In this document: positions 23,861-35,850 of the stretch, piece by piece
Numbering within the stretch: position 1 is the first letter of the stretch
How the letters are laid out: each line of letters begins with the position of its first letter
NCBI GenBank assembly: GCA_031308135.1
Contig: JAHLJT010009419.1
Coordinates: forward strand, 66,895,723-66,959,722
DNA from: Acheta domesticus
Taxonomy: Eukaryota > Arthropoda > Insecta > Orthoptera > Gryllidae
Reading direction: 5' to 3'
DNA: 64,000 bases
Translations under genes and position numbers: made by a program
The notes under the pieces: model-generated
What the model was told of the DNA's origin: nothing
The model's input: the letters and a program-made list of their open reading frames with translations, nothing else
The model's database searches: none

Positions 23861-25924
23861 TACGGGAAAGTAAAATGTACCCGACTCGTGGCCAAGAGTG
23901 TGAAATTACAATGTATAAATTAAAATGTGAAGAATTCTAGCCAGTTCGAACATCAATGTTTATACACCAATGGTTTAACACAAATGTTATACATGTATTC
24001 TCTGTCGTACCTGTCTTAATTTTTCCTGGGAAGTAATGTTTTAATGTTTCCTCATGAATAAGGTTATTTGTCTTCCATTTTACAGAATTCTTTATCCTGT
24101 CACTATAGTGAACATACATCCACAATGCATGGCCCACTAAAATAGGGTACTTTCAGAAGCAACACGACGTTATCAACTGTATGCCTCAAACGGTAAAGAT
24201 GTGCTTGAATTTCTCAACATTTAAATTATTCTTAAATGGAAACGAAAAAGTATTGAACGTAACTTGTGGATAAAGGGGTATAATTGCACACGATATAAAT
24301 AAGAAAACTCTGTCCTATCGTCGCTTGTTTTCTTGAACATACCACACATGCAAATTAACGCCTCTTTATTCAGTCGTTTCTTTAGTTACTATATTCGTAT
24401 AATCAAATTTAAATCTGTAACTTAAAAAATGAAAGAACATTAAACTTTGCCATGTACGAGTAATAATATTTTAACAAATTTGTGAGCCTTAATTCGAATT
24501 TATTATATCTGAAGGAAAAGAGCATGGTTGGGAAAAGCTCATTAAGTGACGCTGCTGAATATTTTCTATACACGTATTCCCTTTAGTCCGAAAATACATA
24601 TATGTATAGATTATTTTGTATAACATTCTCGTTCGCTGTTATAGTTCAACACATTTTAATAACATGACGTAAATATTTGAATATGAAAGGAATAGATTTT
24701 TGTAATAAATTCAGTCGTCAAATATTCACCAAATTAAAAAGACTAGCAAAAAGTAGAAAATATTTATTGTGCCTTACTCAAAGCCAATATTCATGTAAAA
24801 TTTCTCTTTTGTGTCAAAAGAATAGACAACTGTTCCCTACGCGAGATTTCATAGGCAAATTTGTAAAGTAAACAAAATGTGCACGTGGACGAAAGCCGAT
24901 TTCAAAAATAGGAAATTGACAATACTTTAATACATTTTCACATGATGTTTGCACAAACAATAAATGGGATCATTTGACTTCTATATTTCCTACATTTCTT
25001 CATAGGTAGCTCTTTTATTTACATTTTTCCACTTTTGTTGAGAATTTTGGTGATTATAAACGATTTTTGAAACTGTATTTAGAGAAAATTAATGCGGAGA
25101 GAAGGCACACGTGTCAAGAGCGAAAATAAAGTAACTTACTGAGAACGAAGTTGGAGTGACTATAGCAAAGCAATATACTTAGTTACATTAAAAAACAAGA
25201 AAATCTTTCGGAATCACGTTTATCAGCAAAAATAAATATTAATGATGATGTTCACTAGACATATGAAATTATCTTTCATAAACAGTGTTAATGTGTGAAT
25301 TTCGAATCGTGTTATTGATTTTCACCATTGCTTCCAGTAAACTCTACTCTATTTCTGTCTCTTTGTCCTTCGCTTTCCACTAAAAGTATTCTTTCTTTTA
25401 TCTTGTAAATCATTTTTCAAAATTCTCTTTCGTTTGTTGACTCCTTCTCTCTCGCTCTTTCCTCGTGCTTCTTTATTCCTACCGTCTGATCTGTGCATAT
25501 TGATTTGCTTCTATACGTTACTTTCATTTCATCACAATACACAGTTCTCGGAATTACGTTTCCCAAACCATTGCTATTCGAACTTTCCTTTGACATGCGC
25601 AAATTCAGATCAGTTGACCTACCGGCAGGATTTTTAGCAAATATCCTTTGTTTGCTACCTGCCTCTGAGTTCACAGAGAGAAACAACGTGACATTCAATC
25701 CCATCATTGATTGCGCACGTCCGTGGTTTGGCGAAAACCTTGCGTAACCAATAGCAACGACGGTGCGATGTCAGCGGATCGCACAGCGGTAAAAATAACA
25801 AAGTGCTGCCGGACACAGTGAGACTCAGCAACTGCAAGGCGCAGTGATTGGCAGTTTCGGACGTTGTGTCACCTCGCCTGCCGCCTCATATGTATGTAGC
25901 GCATAGTATGTAGCGTGGCGTAGC
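23861..25924. other. AT-rich non-coding stretch
   Basis: No recognisable coding sequence, repeat boundary or RNA gene. Short overlapping ORFs on both strands at 25417-25837 have no family motifs. Confidence 0.5.
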
Positions 25925-26158
25925 GCGTGTCGTGTCGTGTCGCGTAATGTGTCGTGTCGTGTAGCGTGTCCCGTCTCGTCGCGTAGAGTGTCTCGTCTCG
26001 TCGCGGAGCGTGTCTCGTCTCGTCGCGGAGCGTGTCCCGTCTCGTCGCGTAGCGTGTCTCGTCTCGTCGCGGAGCGTGTCTCGTCTCGTCGCGGAGCGTG
26101 TCTCGTCTCGTCGCGGAGCGTGTCTCGTCTCGTCGTGGAGCGTGTCTCGTCTCGTCGC
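25925..26158. repeat. 22-bp minisatellite (nine units) grown from a CGTGT repeat
   Basis: Units of 22 bp with core GTGTCTCGTCTCGTCGC run from 25961 to 26158. Single-base variants alternate GGAGC with GTAGC and TCTCG with TCCCG. They are preceded at 25925-25960 by an irregular CGTGT pentamer tract, the likely seed. The arginine/threonine-rich ORFs across it are repeat artefacts. The array sits in a small GC-rich island (25860-26290). Confidence 0.95.
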
Positions 26159-26224
26159 ATGTGGAGTTGCATCGTCTGTCGCGGCGTACTGTACCGCGAC
26201 ATGTTGCGGAACAGGATCGGATAG

Positions 26225-26315
26225 CCTTGCAAAGTGCCGCAGGATCGCTGCGGTAGACTAGACTACAAAGGCCGGGGAGGAACAATTAAGGAATTTCCGC
26301 GACCGTCGGTCACAA
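26225..26315 (+). repeat. Short dispersed GC-island motif block, copy 1
   Basis: Contains GTGCCGCAGGATCGCTGC, then about 16 nt later ACAAAGGCC, then GAGGAACAATTAAG. The same ordered motifs occur at 29360-29430. Its nature is unknown. It may be a conserved regulatory block or a remnant of a GC-rich repeat family. Confidence 0.5.
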
Positions 26316-28180
26316 AGACAACGAAGTTGTTCCGATCAATTGAGCATTCCTTTGATGCATTTGATAATGGCGCTTTTTTAAGCACGTGAACTAAAATATC
26401 ACGCCACAGATTTCTAATTCCTTGTTAACTGGTAATACTGCAAGTAATTGCAGTAAGGATTACTCATAAATCACACAGAGTAATTACGTTGTTTTAATCA
26501 CATCTTTGGGAAGTGATTTCTCCCTCAAGGAGTGCACATACAACCTGTGTGCACATAATAATAAATTTATTAAAAAAACTCTCTTGGAAAATTTCATTTC
26601 ATCAGGAGTCACAAAGAGGAGTAATAAGATTGTTTGAATGTCACAAGTGCAAAATTAATTGCTCGAATCATTTTGGCCCACAAGCTTTTTACAATTCAAA
26701 TGTGCAGGATTTATTTTCTACAAAAATTACTTGCAATCACTCAGTAGTAATAGACACTTCAAAATGGTTTCAAAACTCTTGAACGAAGAAAATGTTACCA
26801 ATACTCAGCAAGCCCGATCATAATCAACATAATGGAATACAACATTCTGTAAAATCCTAATATTTCAATAATCTCCGTTCTCTTCTCCTTCTATTGATGT
26901 CCTCCTCTCTCGTTATGATTGTCTCCCACCTCTTCTCCACATTCTTTGTAATTATCCTCTTAACTATTATTTATTCCTTTTTCTTTCTCTCCCCAAATGT
27001 CGTCTATCATTTCCTGTATTTTGTATCTTCGTCAAAATTTTTCTCAATTACATGACATACAACTTTATTTATTGTCTTTTCTGTACATTCAATTCTTTTT
27101 ATTTTTTTTTTCAAATCTCCTTTTCAAACGCTTACGCCCTTCTTTCGTCCGTTTTCCACATCTGTTAGAACAAAGGAATCCACGTAGGCACTGCGGGTGC
27201 AGTCAATGTATTCCTGACTTTCCGAAGATGCTGGCTCCTAAGGCCACTTGCCAACCATTCGACTATTACAATGCAACCTTCTTCAGTCCTCGCAGTCCAG
27301 CATTTCGCTCTGAGGAAGCAGAGAATCTAAAGCATTTCACTAAGACTCTCTTTCATATCCAAATTAATTCTTGAGGGTGTTGAACAATTTTGAGAATTTT
27401 TAATATTCTTTATGAAACATACTTTCCCATTATATTTTTTTAAAAATCATTCTCACCTTTCCACTTTTCATCGACGCCTTGTACATTCTTACATCATGGA
27501 CGTAAAAATTGTCTCCTTTTATCTCAAAACGTTTGCTACCCTTGTTTTGCTAAATTTACTGAAATTAGATTCTAAACTTTAATTAAAAATTACTCCGAGA
27601 TTTTTCAAACGCTTTAAGTTGACCTTTGATCTTGAATAAAAGTGAGCGTCAGACTCCGGCGGACTTCGCGTTGAAACTTGACATCATGTCTTGCACCCAC
27701 ACAAACAGATTGTGTGGGCAGAAAATGGAGTAATTCTATATGCATTTATAGTGAACTTTTAACTCAGTTCCACTCCACAAAATGCAAATGAAGCTGGTCG
27801 ATTCGTCTCCAGTTTTCCAATCTTCTGTGGGAATTAAAAGAGCAGCGTGCAGATTTGAGGGCACGGATGGAACGGAAAAGTGTCTGTGATAGAGGTTCTT
27901 GTATTGCAGTATTCGACATACAGAAGTAAAATTAAACCGGCGTCAATGCAGTATATGTGAACGAAAACATCAGGATTCGACTCAGCAGGTCGAATTATCG
28001 ATTTTCCACTTTAAATGCTGACATGAAAACTACACTCGTTGCCGTGGCATGTAAATTAGATACTAACAATTCAGCTCCAGAGAAAGGAATGAGATTGAGA
28101 TACAGCAGAGAAGTAAACGATTAAGAATAAAATGTAGCGTTATTTTACAAACTATTCAAACCATGAGGCAAAAAAGTAAA
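26291..28180. other. AT-rich non-coding stretch
   Basis: No gene recognised. A 125-codon ORF at 26997-27374 has no recognisable domain and is low in complexity at its start. Purine-rich sequence begins at about 28150. Confidence 0.5.
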
Positions 28181-28498
28181 ATAAGAGGGAAAGGGAAAAT
28201 GTGGGATAAAAAGAAGAGAGATCGGGTGATGGAAGTGAATACAGTTGAAGAAAGTTTGAAAGAGGAAGAACGAGTGAGAGATTTGAAAGAGTGTGATTTG
28301 AACAGAAAAGTAGAGTGCCTAATAGTCAGGAAGTGAAAGTGGGAGGATGAGGAAAGAAGGGTGAGAAAATTAGAAAAGAAATGAGTATAACGAAGAAATC
28401 TGAAGGAAAGGTGGTAAGCGGAATAGACAAAAAAGTAACAGAGTGAGAAACAGGAAGATAGTGCGACCAAGAGAAAAACGGTGCGAAGAAAAAGAAAG

Positions 28499-28738
28499 GA
28501 CGGTGTGAAAAAGAGAATGACGGTGTGAGAAAAAGAGAATGACGGTGTGAGAAAAAGAGAATGACGGTGTGAGAAAAAGAGAATGACGGTGTGAGAAAAA
28601 GAGAATGACGGTGTGAGAAAAAGAGAATGACGGTGTGAGAAAAAGAGAATGACGGTGTGAGAAAATGAGAATGACGGTGTGAGAAAATGAGAATGACGGT
28701 GTGAGAAAAAGAGAATGACGGTGTGAGTAAAAGAAAAA
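28499..28738. repeat. 22-bp purine-rich minisatellite, 11 units
   Basis: The unit is GACGGTGTGAGAAAAAGAGAAT, starting at 28499 (a 20-bp version) and then every 22 bp to 28738, with almost no variation. Degenerate relatives of the unit flank it on both sides. The leucine/phenylalanine/serine-rich minus-strand ORF through it is an artefact of the repeat. Confidence 0.95.
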
Positions 28739-28982
28739 GACGGTGGGCGGAAGAAAAGGACGATAGGAGAAAGAGAAAGGCAATGGGAGGAGGGCTCGAA
28801 GCGTAATGACTTGCTCCTCGACCATTCCATTTGGAGTGGTGAACAAAGATATGGTTCGGCGGGCTTTTCCACGGATCTCACATTTCCCTTGAATTCCATT
28901 TCACTTTTGCGCCATCACCAAGCACTTATTCATTATTGCAAATTACAATAATTACAAAATTACAAAAGAAAGGAGAGGAGAT

Positions 28983-29262
28983 TGGGAAAAGGGTGGGAGA
29001 GAGGCGAAGAGGATGGAAGAAAGGGCAAGAGGATGAAAGAAAGGGAAAGAGGGTGGGAGAAAGGGAAAGAGGGTGGGAGAAAGGGAAAGAGGGTGGGAGA
29101 AAGGGAAAGAGGGTGGGAGAAAGGAAAAGAGGGTGGGAGAAAGGGAAAGAGGGTGGGAGAAAGGGAAAGAGGGTGGGAGAAAGGGAAAGAGGGTGGGAGA
29201 AAGGGAAAGAGGGTGGGAGAAAGGGAAAGAGGGTGGGAGAAAGTGTAAGCAGGTGAGAGGAA
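28983..29262. repeat. 20-bp purine-strand minisatellite, about 13-14 units
   Basis: The unit is GAGGGTGGGAGAAAGGGAAA. About ten copies from 29041 to 29243 are essentially perfect, with three degenerate units before them. The plus strand is almost all purine for nearly 300 bases, with one T per unit, so triplex or G-rich secondary structure is possible. ORFs on both strands here are artefacts. Confidence 0.95.
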
Positions 29263-29329
29263 GAAGAGGAGAGATTAAGAGGAAGAAGAAAGGAAGGAAG
29301 GGCATTTGAATGAGAAATGGCTTGTCGTG

Positions 29330-29560
29330 GGCAGTGCGCCGCCGACCGTGTTCGCGGTGAGGTGCCGCAGGGTCTCTGCAACGGGCGCGGGTGTGGCTGG
29401 CCACAAAGGCCCGAGGACGCGTAATTAAGAAGCGCCCCAGCGCCCAGGGCACAAAGGCCGGCGGCCTTTGCCACCACCCCACTGCTCGCCTTTTCCACGC
29501 CCTTCACTGACCCTCGCTGCTGTCCCGAACCCCACCAGCCACTACGATGAACTACCGCCG
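29330..29560. other. GC-rich island with dispersed motif block, copy 2
   Basis: Holds GTGCCGCAGGGTCTCTGC at about 29361, then ACAAAGGCCCGAGGA and AATTAAG, matching the block at 26225. A perfect 9-bp-arm palindrome, CAAAGGCCG G CGGCCTTTG, lies at 29452-29470. No coding region is convincing. Confidence 0.5.
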
Positions 29561-29789
29561 GTTGATGATCCCGTTGCACGATACCTTGATAGATGCTAAA
29601 AGAGGACAAAATTCACTTTTGGTGATGCATGTATATGCGAAAATCAAAATTAATTTTATGTTCTATTTATCCTTTTTTACATTATTGTATAAAAGGTGTA
29701 CTGAAATGTAGAATATTTAGAAAGCCAAATTGCAGAGTTCATATTTTGATATTGTTGTGCATTTAATTTTTTCTCTTTAATGACTGCCT

Positions 29790-30072
29790 GAAAATGCTCT
29801 GTTGCATCATTGTCGCTGTCTCTGCTGGAAACTAGTAGATCCTAGGGTTTGAGTTCCGTCAGTGGCAGATTTTCGATACTAGCGACATAGTTGAAATCAG
29901 CAACTTTATGAAGGATAATTTTAGCGCCCGGCGTATTTGATAGGTAGTTTTCTGGGGTTTCTCCAATCAATATTAGGGGTATTCCGGAGCGGTTCCTTAA
30001 AAAATGGGTCACGGATCGCGAGCAACCTTTCCTTTCTATCCTTGCTTTATACTCTCCTCTCCTACACAGACT

Positions 30073-30136
<64 letters not shown>

Positions 30137-30260
30137 AACACACACTCACAAACACACACTCACACAACTGCACTTACACGAAAACACATACAACTGCACT
30201 TACACGCAACACAATGTCCCAAAGATATTGGGCGGTGAAACCCACTATTGCGGGGTAAAT
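29790..30260 (+). mobile_element. tRNA-derived SINE, copy A, with expanded CA tract
   Basis: Matches the other four copies over most of its length. A B-box-like GGTTTGAGTTCC lies at 29846-29857, followed by the shared body (TCTGGGGTTTCTCCAAT, GGTATTCCGGAGC, ATCGCGAGCAACC). The A-box end is degraded. The body's ACACTTACAC segment has expanded into a (CA)n microsatellite at 30075-30131. Confidence 0.7.
30075..30131. repeat. (CA)n microsatellite inside a SINE
   Basis: About 28 CA dinucleotides with a few interruptions downstream. It lies where sister copies have short ACACTTACACTTACA tracts, so it most likely expanded from the SINE itself. Confidence 0.9.
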
Positions 30261-30265
30261 ATACC

Positions 30266-30312
30266 GCCTGTATTTCAGGAGTATATAAATATACTCCTGA
30301 GATAAAACAGGC
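30266..30312. repeat. Long palindrome (hairpin-forming)
   Basis: Twelve-base arms TCAGGAGTATAT and ATATACTCCTGA flank a 2-nt centre (30275-30300). Outer arms GCCTGT and ACAGGC extend the pairing to 30266-30312 with a small internal loop. Function unknown. Confidence 0.8.
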
Positions 30313-32890
30313 ACTGCACCTAGGCAGAAAATAATTTTAGAAGTTACCGCGACGAAATTAACTAAATAATCAATTTCTTTACTCCTCGTTAGTTGGCGTC
30401 TGTGGCAAGAATTTAAACCTGGCGCGCGTGCTTGGGGACAGCACACGCTCTTGGGACAAGCAGGTGGTGCGTGAGCGTGGTGCGCGTAATCGGGACGACG
30501 AGCTCGGGGAGCGAGACCCCAGGACAGCAGCATCGCCCCCCCCCCCTCCCTGTATAGAAGGGCGAATAGGCGGCTCAATGGAAGTGGAAGAGTGAAAATA
30601 GTTTAGAGGAGAAGCCACGAACCTTGTGAGTTTCACCATTTTCGCCGAATAGGTTATGTTCTTGACTGTTCTGGTTGGAATGATGTGATAGTACTACGGC
30701 TTGGGGCATGTACTAGTTAATGGTTTCTGTGGAGTGGACTTCGCATTTTCTACTGACTTTAAGGCAACAAGTGACAAAGTCAACTGTACGAGTTTGGATA
30801 CTGAAAAATTTGTACCTTCTGTAACAATAAAACTGTTGTTAATTACATTTGTGTGTACACATTTTCTGCATACGTCACCATATTACTTAGAAAATAAATA
30901 TTCTGTTATATTAGAGCATTCCTTTCTTGTTTTTAGGCAATCAAGGTTCAAAAACTTTAAAAAACTTTAAGCAAATGTCTTTAATTTGGAAGAGATTGCA
31001 GTTCAAACATTGCAATCTGTTACCCAAAGTTTCGTGAATTAATCTTTTCATATCTGCAGGTTTCATGATCATTTTGCAAAGTTCAAAACTATTAAATAAT
31101 AAAATAGGCACAAAACTTGTCAGAAAACCAATTAATGGTCAATGTCATAATAATGGTGTGGGAAGAAATCCAAATGGAATAATAATTGCCTTCAAAAGGT
31201 TAACTTGGTAACATCTCTTTAAAATATTAACTTGGTAATATCTCAGGATTGTCTCTCCTTACCGTTTCAATCAACAATCTTCTTTGTTAAGTAGCCAGCG
31301 CCATCGCTCCTCAATCGCAATCCCCAATAAATCTTCCCGATCTGAATCGGCCTGGCACAATAGTATTCACATAAATTCATATATATTGGCAAGCATGGAA
31401 ACTGTTGAACAAAATAATGGTCGTGAAGATGCCGTAAATGACATGAATGCCACTGACGAATTGATCAATTCTTTCATCTATCCTTCCTGATCCATTCTTA
31501 AGAAGAGATATATTTAAAAAAATATTATATTTTTGAAATTTTTGAAATATCAAAATAATACATCGAAATAGCATATGTTATTGGAGGTATTTAGGAGTAT
31601 TCGTGCTAAAGAAAAAACTGTAGCCATTTTTGAGTAAATCTTGCTTATAAAATTGCCTTTATTTCGCACAAAATTATGCAAAAAGAACTCATATTTTGAA
31701 AAAATTGTACGTGACCTCATTTAAATATCTAATTTTGAAGATCAGATGTTATTCAGAAGAAAATTCTGTATCTACAACATTGAAGTTCTAGAAAAATGCC
31801 GAAAAAATAATTTTTTTAATTTTCGAAAATTCAGAACATTTTACGAAAATCGGCCTTGTGAAAATTTGTATGTGCAAACTTTAATTCTAGAATAAAGTTT
31901 AAAAAGTAAATCAGTTATTGAGAAAGTAGTTTTTTTCTGGACTTGATTTCACGCTAAATTAGCGAAATCTGCCCATGTATTCGAAGAATTGAATAGATCT
32001 TGTTTAAAAATCTTAACTTCGGAGAACATATTTTATTTGGGAAACATGTGTTTTCAATATTGTAAGTGTAGGAGGACGCTGTTGCAATTCTCGGAAAGTT
32101 CAACGAAAATGGATTATTATTAAGTATCCTTTGTTGTAACAGAAAAAAATACTTACCAGTAGGAACTAGTTTGGAAAATTTCGAGAAAGTTAAGGCTTTC
32201 AATAATGTACCCTCAAAGTCAAAATATTCATTTCAAATTCGCAGAGCATCGAGTTTGGCCAGATCGATCGTTGTATCTCAGTTTTGGAAAACTTATCTGA
32301 TCGGTTTAGGCGATATTGTGAGTAATTTAGGCGACGATGAGAGAAACAGAATGAAAGGCGTTGTGTCCTATACCAATTTTGCGGAATCACGGATTCAGAA
32401 AATGTGTCAGTTCTGACTTATTTTTTACTTAATACCGAAAGAACAGAATGATCCACTTGTTAGTAGGGACTGTATATGTGGCAGTAGGCTGCAGGTGGAT
32501 GACTTGTGAACTTCGACGCCATCTAACCTTGATAGCAGTTCGAAGGACCATTATTTAACGGGTGAGATAAAAACCGTTTTCTGAAATTGTGTGATTTCAA
32601 GATTTGTTAGCATTACCCAGGAGAATCATTAAACACACTTGGATTTGAAACAAATAATTAAACTATGCAAACATTACAGAGACAGTTAGCTTGGCAATGT
32701 TGTGATGCCTTGTGAAGTCATCAATCGTGGAATTGGTAGAATACACAGATGGTGTTGCTAAGCTTGAGCATATGCCGTAATTGAATCGTTATGAATCGCT
32801 TGAGATTGTCACCTTATGAAGACGGTATAAACAAAGATTAAGCAAATATGAAAAAATCACAGCAGAATTAGCACATAATGCCGTAAGAAA
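30313..32890. other. Non-coding stretch with small GC-rich patch
   Basis: 30400-30560 is GC-rich with a run of C at 30536-30547. The rest is AT-rich with no recognisable gene. About 31990-32100 shares diverged text with 16260-16440. Confidence 0.5.
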
Positions 32891-33060
32891 AGACAACGTG
32901 AATGTTACGCTCGACGTCTGGAGACGGCGCCGAGTTTCACAGCGCGATAAGACGCTGGGCGCCCGACGCGACGATGCAAATGTTACTTACGCCGAGATCA
33001 GCAGCAGGACCCGCAGGTTGCGATGAACACGACGACGACGCTCGGACCCGCAGAAAATGC
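32890..33060. other. GC-rich patch; possible minus-strand leader exon
   Basis: On the minus strand a leucine-rich run (R N L R V L L L I S A) is followed immediately by GTAAGTAAC, which looks like the end of a signal-peptide exon. No ATG precedes it in frame, so it is recorded only as a possibility. Confidence 0.2.
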
Positions 33061-35069
33061 TTGTGCTGCCTGCCGTGAGATTAGAAGGCTTGCAATGTAG
33101 TTGGAAACATTCACCACATCAACGATACACTGTTGATTGCCACGTTAACAGAAGCAAGTGGCTACTGTGATAAGAGTATATGCACTATCAAATTATTGCC
33201 CGCACAAACACTGTTTAAGCACAAACATTGAACACAGTACATTGTGGAGTGTGCAAGAATGGCAGTAAGTAAATCACTGCGATAATGAATCAACAGTTCT
33301 GCAGCACGCACATAAGCATATTTATGTGAGATGTAAATGTTTCAAGTCTGGGCGATTAATATAACACTAGTTCATCGTAGAATACTCTGAACTGTTGGAG
33401 TATCATGTTAAAGCAATCTTACACACGCGCATACTTAATACATTGCGATGCAAAGATGTTGCAAGGCGAGTGCGATTTCGCAAGACAGACGTGTGCTCGC
33501 TACGAAAACTGAAGCTCGACTGTCTCAAGACGTAGCGTCTGAGAATACGCAATCTGCTCTTAGCGCCGCTTTTAGTATTGACCAGTAGGCGAGCGCGTAA
33601 TGTAATGTTGATAAAATTGAAAGGAAAGTATCTCTAATTTATTAATTAAAGTAATTATATGACTGTGCAGGGTTTTGAATCCTGAAAATTGTAATGCATT
33701 TGATATAGTAAATATAGTGAGACAAATTGATTGGTCCAATATATTCTCGGAAGGATAGCTGTATTCCTTGCCGCCTAAAGAAGAGATAGGAACGGAGGCG
33801 TAACAAGCAGTGTCAATACACCTGAAAGAGAAGGAGAATGAAAAGAAGAAGATAGTTGTGCTGGCGCGTGTTGGATCCGTGGGCAAATTCCAGGAGCGGC
33901 CGGTTGGAACACGTGCGAGCGAAGCAATCGAATTTCCGAGTAGGGCTTCATTTAGCTACGATATTTAATTCGCCATCCGGTCTGGAAGAGCGGTTGGCGA
34001 GGACTCGAAATGAATCATGAATGCATACATTTTATTACAATAAAATAATTCGCGCTTAGCTCGGCTAGGGGCAAGATGTACGCAAAGGAGAATGTAATTA
34101 AACATCAAATAGGCAGCTTGCTTGTCCTAACACCACTTTTGTCGGAATTAGGGACTTACGAACCAAGTTTTTTTGTAGATTAATTAAATGGATATTTCGT
34201 GTGTCCGGGTGCGTCAACTATGTTCCTTGTCCGTAGGGTGGTGAGATATGAAGCCGGCCTACATATTGGTTTGCGAGGTTTTCGTATGTAGATATTAGCG
34301 GGGCACCTCCCAGCCGAGACAAGCTCTAAGCTCCCACGTGCTCTTCCGACTTGTGTGGTAGTGTGTAGTGTACGTAATTACTTAAGTAAAAGGTGAGGAT
34401 AGGACAAAGAAGAGGAAGGAAAGATCGCGCACGGTTTGTAACCCGTTTGTTAGGGTACCGCTCCGACATTCATCTAGTTCGCACCGACATTAGGAGAAAA
34501 TACGGTAATTACCGTTCAGAGCGTCCGGTCACTAGAATTATCCCCCAGACAACGGGTGAATTTGATCTATCAGTTGATAACCTGATCCACCCAGCCGGTG
34601 TTTTCTGTCAAATAAAAGCATATTTTTGCCGTATTATTACAATACTGTATATTACGTAAGCAGTATGCGAGAGAATACGTCAGATCTCTGCCATTATGCT
34701 CTGCCTTCGTCGTAGGTAGGTGCAATAATTATTAGAGGATTCTATTCATAGATAGTATTTCATATTGTCACTTTTACATTGTCATGGAGAATAACACCAT
34801 TTTGGTACAACTGAGAAGACTTTTATGGGAAAACCATTTTGTAGTCTCAGCAGAAGGATTGTTACAACAGTTTTCATTGATCTTGGCAACGTTCATTATC
34901 GAAAATTCAGTCCGGTACCTCTCTATCTTTAAAGTTGGAATTGCAGAAACGGAAGCGCTTACTGTATATCATCTGGTGAAATAGTTATTTCTTTTTTCTT
35001 ACCTGAAGTGCTTTTGAGGAATCAAAAACTGAAAAGAGGAAACATTTCTATTGCAACCTCTAGTTGACA
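33060..35069. other. Non-coding stretch, mixed composition
   Basis: No gene recognised. 33880-34130 has a dense, non-repetitive text with homeodomain-like TAATT and TTTAATTCG motifs and could be a conserved regulatory block. A 14-bp palindrome, ACGGTAATTACCGT, lies at 34502-34515. Confidence 0.35.
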
Positions 35070-35215
35070 GACTACTCTGTAGGCACTGTTCCTGTTTGCA
35101 TTCAAGTCAGAGCATCGGGGATCTGTTCGTGGAAATCCTTGTTTTTGTTGTCAAGTGCGTGTAGACAGAGCTCTCTCCCTGAGGGAGCTCTTGCAGGTAG
35201 CTCTTCTGTGTCTGT
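35070..35215 (-). pseudogene. Degenerate partial copy of the exon family at 35.56 kb
   Basis: The minus strand carries a text close to GAGCTCCCTCAGGGAGAGAG followed by CTCTGTCTACA, aligning with the RLQELHKECELCLQQL part of the better-preserved copy at 35560-35850. A CACGAACAGATCCCC segment aligns with the later part. The frame is not kept. Confidence 0.4.
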
Positions 35216-35559
35216 TTACAAGAGACACGGCACAACGTGAGGAAATATAGCTCATAGCACGCAAGCATGCCCGATGACGCAAAAAGGGATCAAAATTGTG
35301 TTTTAATATACGCAATTAACAGTATTGAAATGCATATGAAACAAAAAGTGTAAAGATCTTCTTATGTACATAATATTTGTTCATACTTTGTTGCCATTAT
35401 TTTGCTGATAACACACAGGCATGATGCAGTTTTGTAAAGTTGTCAATCACAAATTCATTATATTTTGGGATACAAAATGTTCAGAATTTGTTGTTGTTAT
35501 GTTTTGTCTCGTTACCTTCGATTAATTTCTAATGCTATTTTTCAAATAACTTACTTACT

Positions 35560-35850
35560 TCTTGTATTAACAAAACACCCATTTGCAGTCTGGCTTGAAT
35601 GGCGCCGGTGAGATCCTGGAGATCCCCGTTCGTGCTGGCGTGAACTGAAGACTTTCTAAAAATATATTTTCCAAATAACATAGTTCCTGTTGTGTAGAGA
35701 GTGGCCCCATTTCCAATATTCGTTGCCAGAGCGATGCGGTTCATTTCCATGATATCCTCGCCCGCGCTGCTGAGCTGTTGCAGACAGAGCTCGCATTCCT
35801 TGTGGAGCTCCTGCAGGCGCCTCTCCTGCGTTTTCCTAACGGCAATGGTG
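35560..35850 (-). CDS. Candidate host-gene exon, unrecognised protein
   Basis: The minus-strand ORF (open from 35951 to 35535) has a plausible exon core. A T-rich tract and acceptor-like AG lie near 35840-35850. The coding text begins around RLQELHKECELCLQQLSSAG and ends with CAAGAA followed by GTAAGT, a good donor near 35560. The peptide has an amphipathic helix with paired cysteines (CELC), then a small hydrophobic, glycine-rich stretch (ATNIGNGATLYTTGTMLFG). That pattern is loosely reminiscent of the hydrophobic segment of apolipoprotein-L-like proteins, but I cannot assign a family. Two more degraded copies lie at 35070-35215 and 36640-36800, so this may itself be a pseudogene copy. Confidence 0.4.

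Noticed and set aside
25961..26158. Regular 22-bp repeats as a possible CRISPR array
   Set aside because: There are no unique spacers; units are head-to-tail in a eukaryotic genome.
25825..26285. Arg/Thr/Glu-rich ORFs on both strands
   Set aside because: Artefacts of the 22-bp tandem array.
28156..29609. Long Phe/Leu/Ser/Pro-rich minus-strand ORFs and Gly/Lys/Arg plus-strand ORFs
   Set aside because: Artefacts of the 22-bp and 20-bp purine minisatellites; no unique protein domain.
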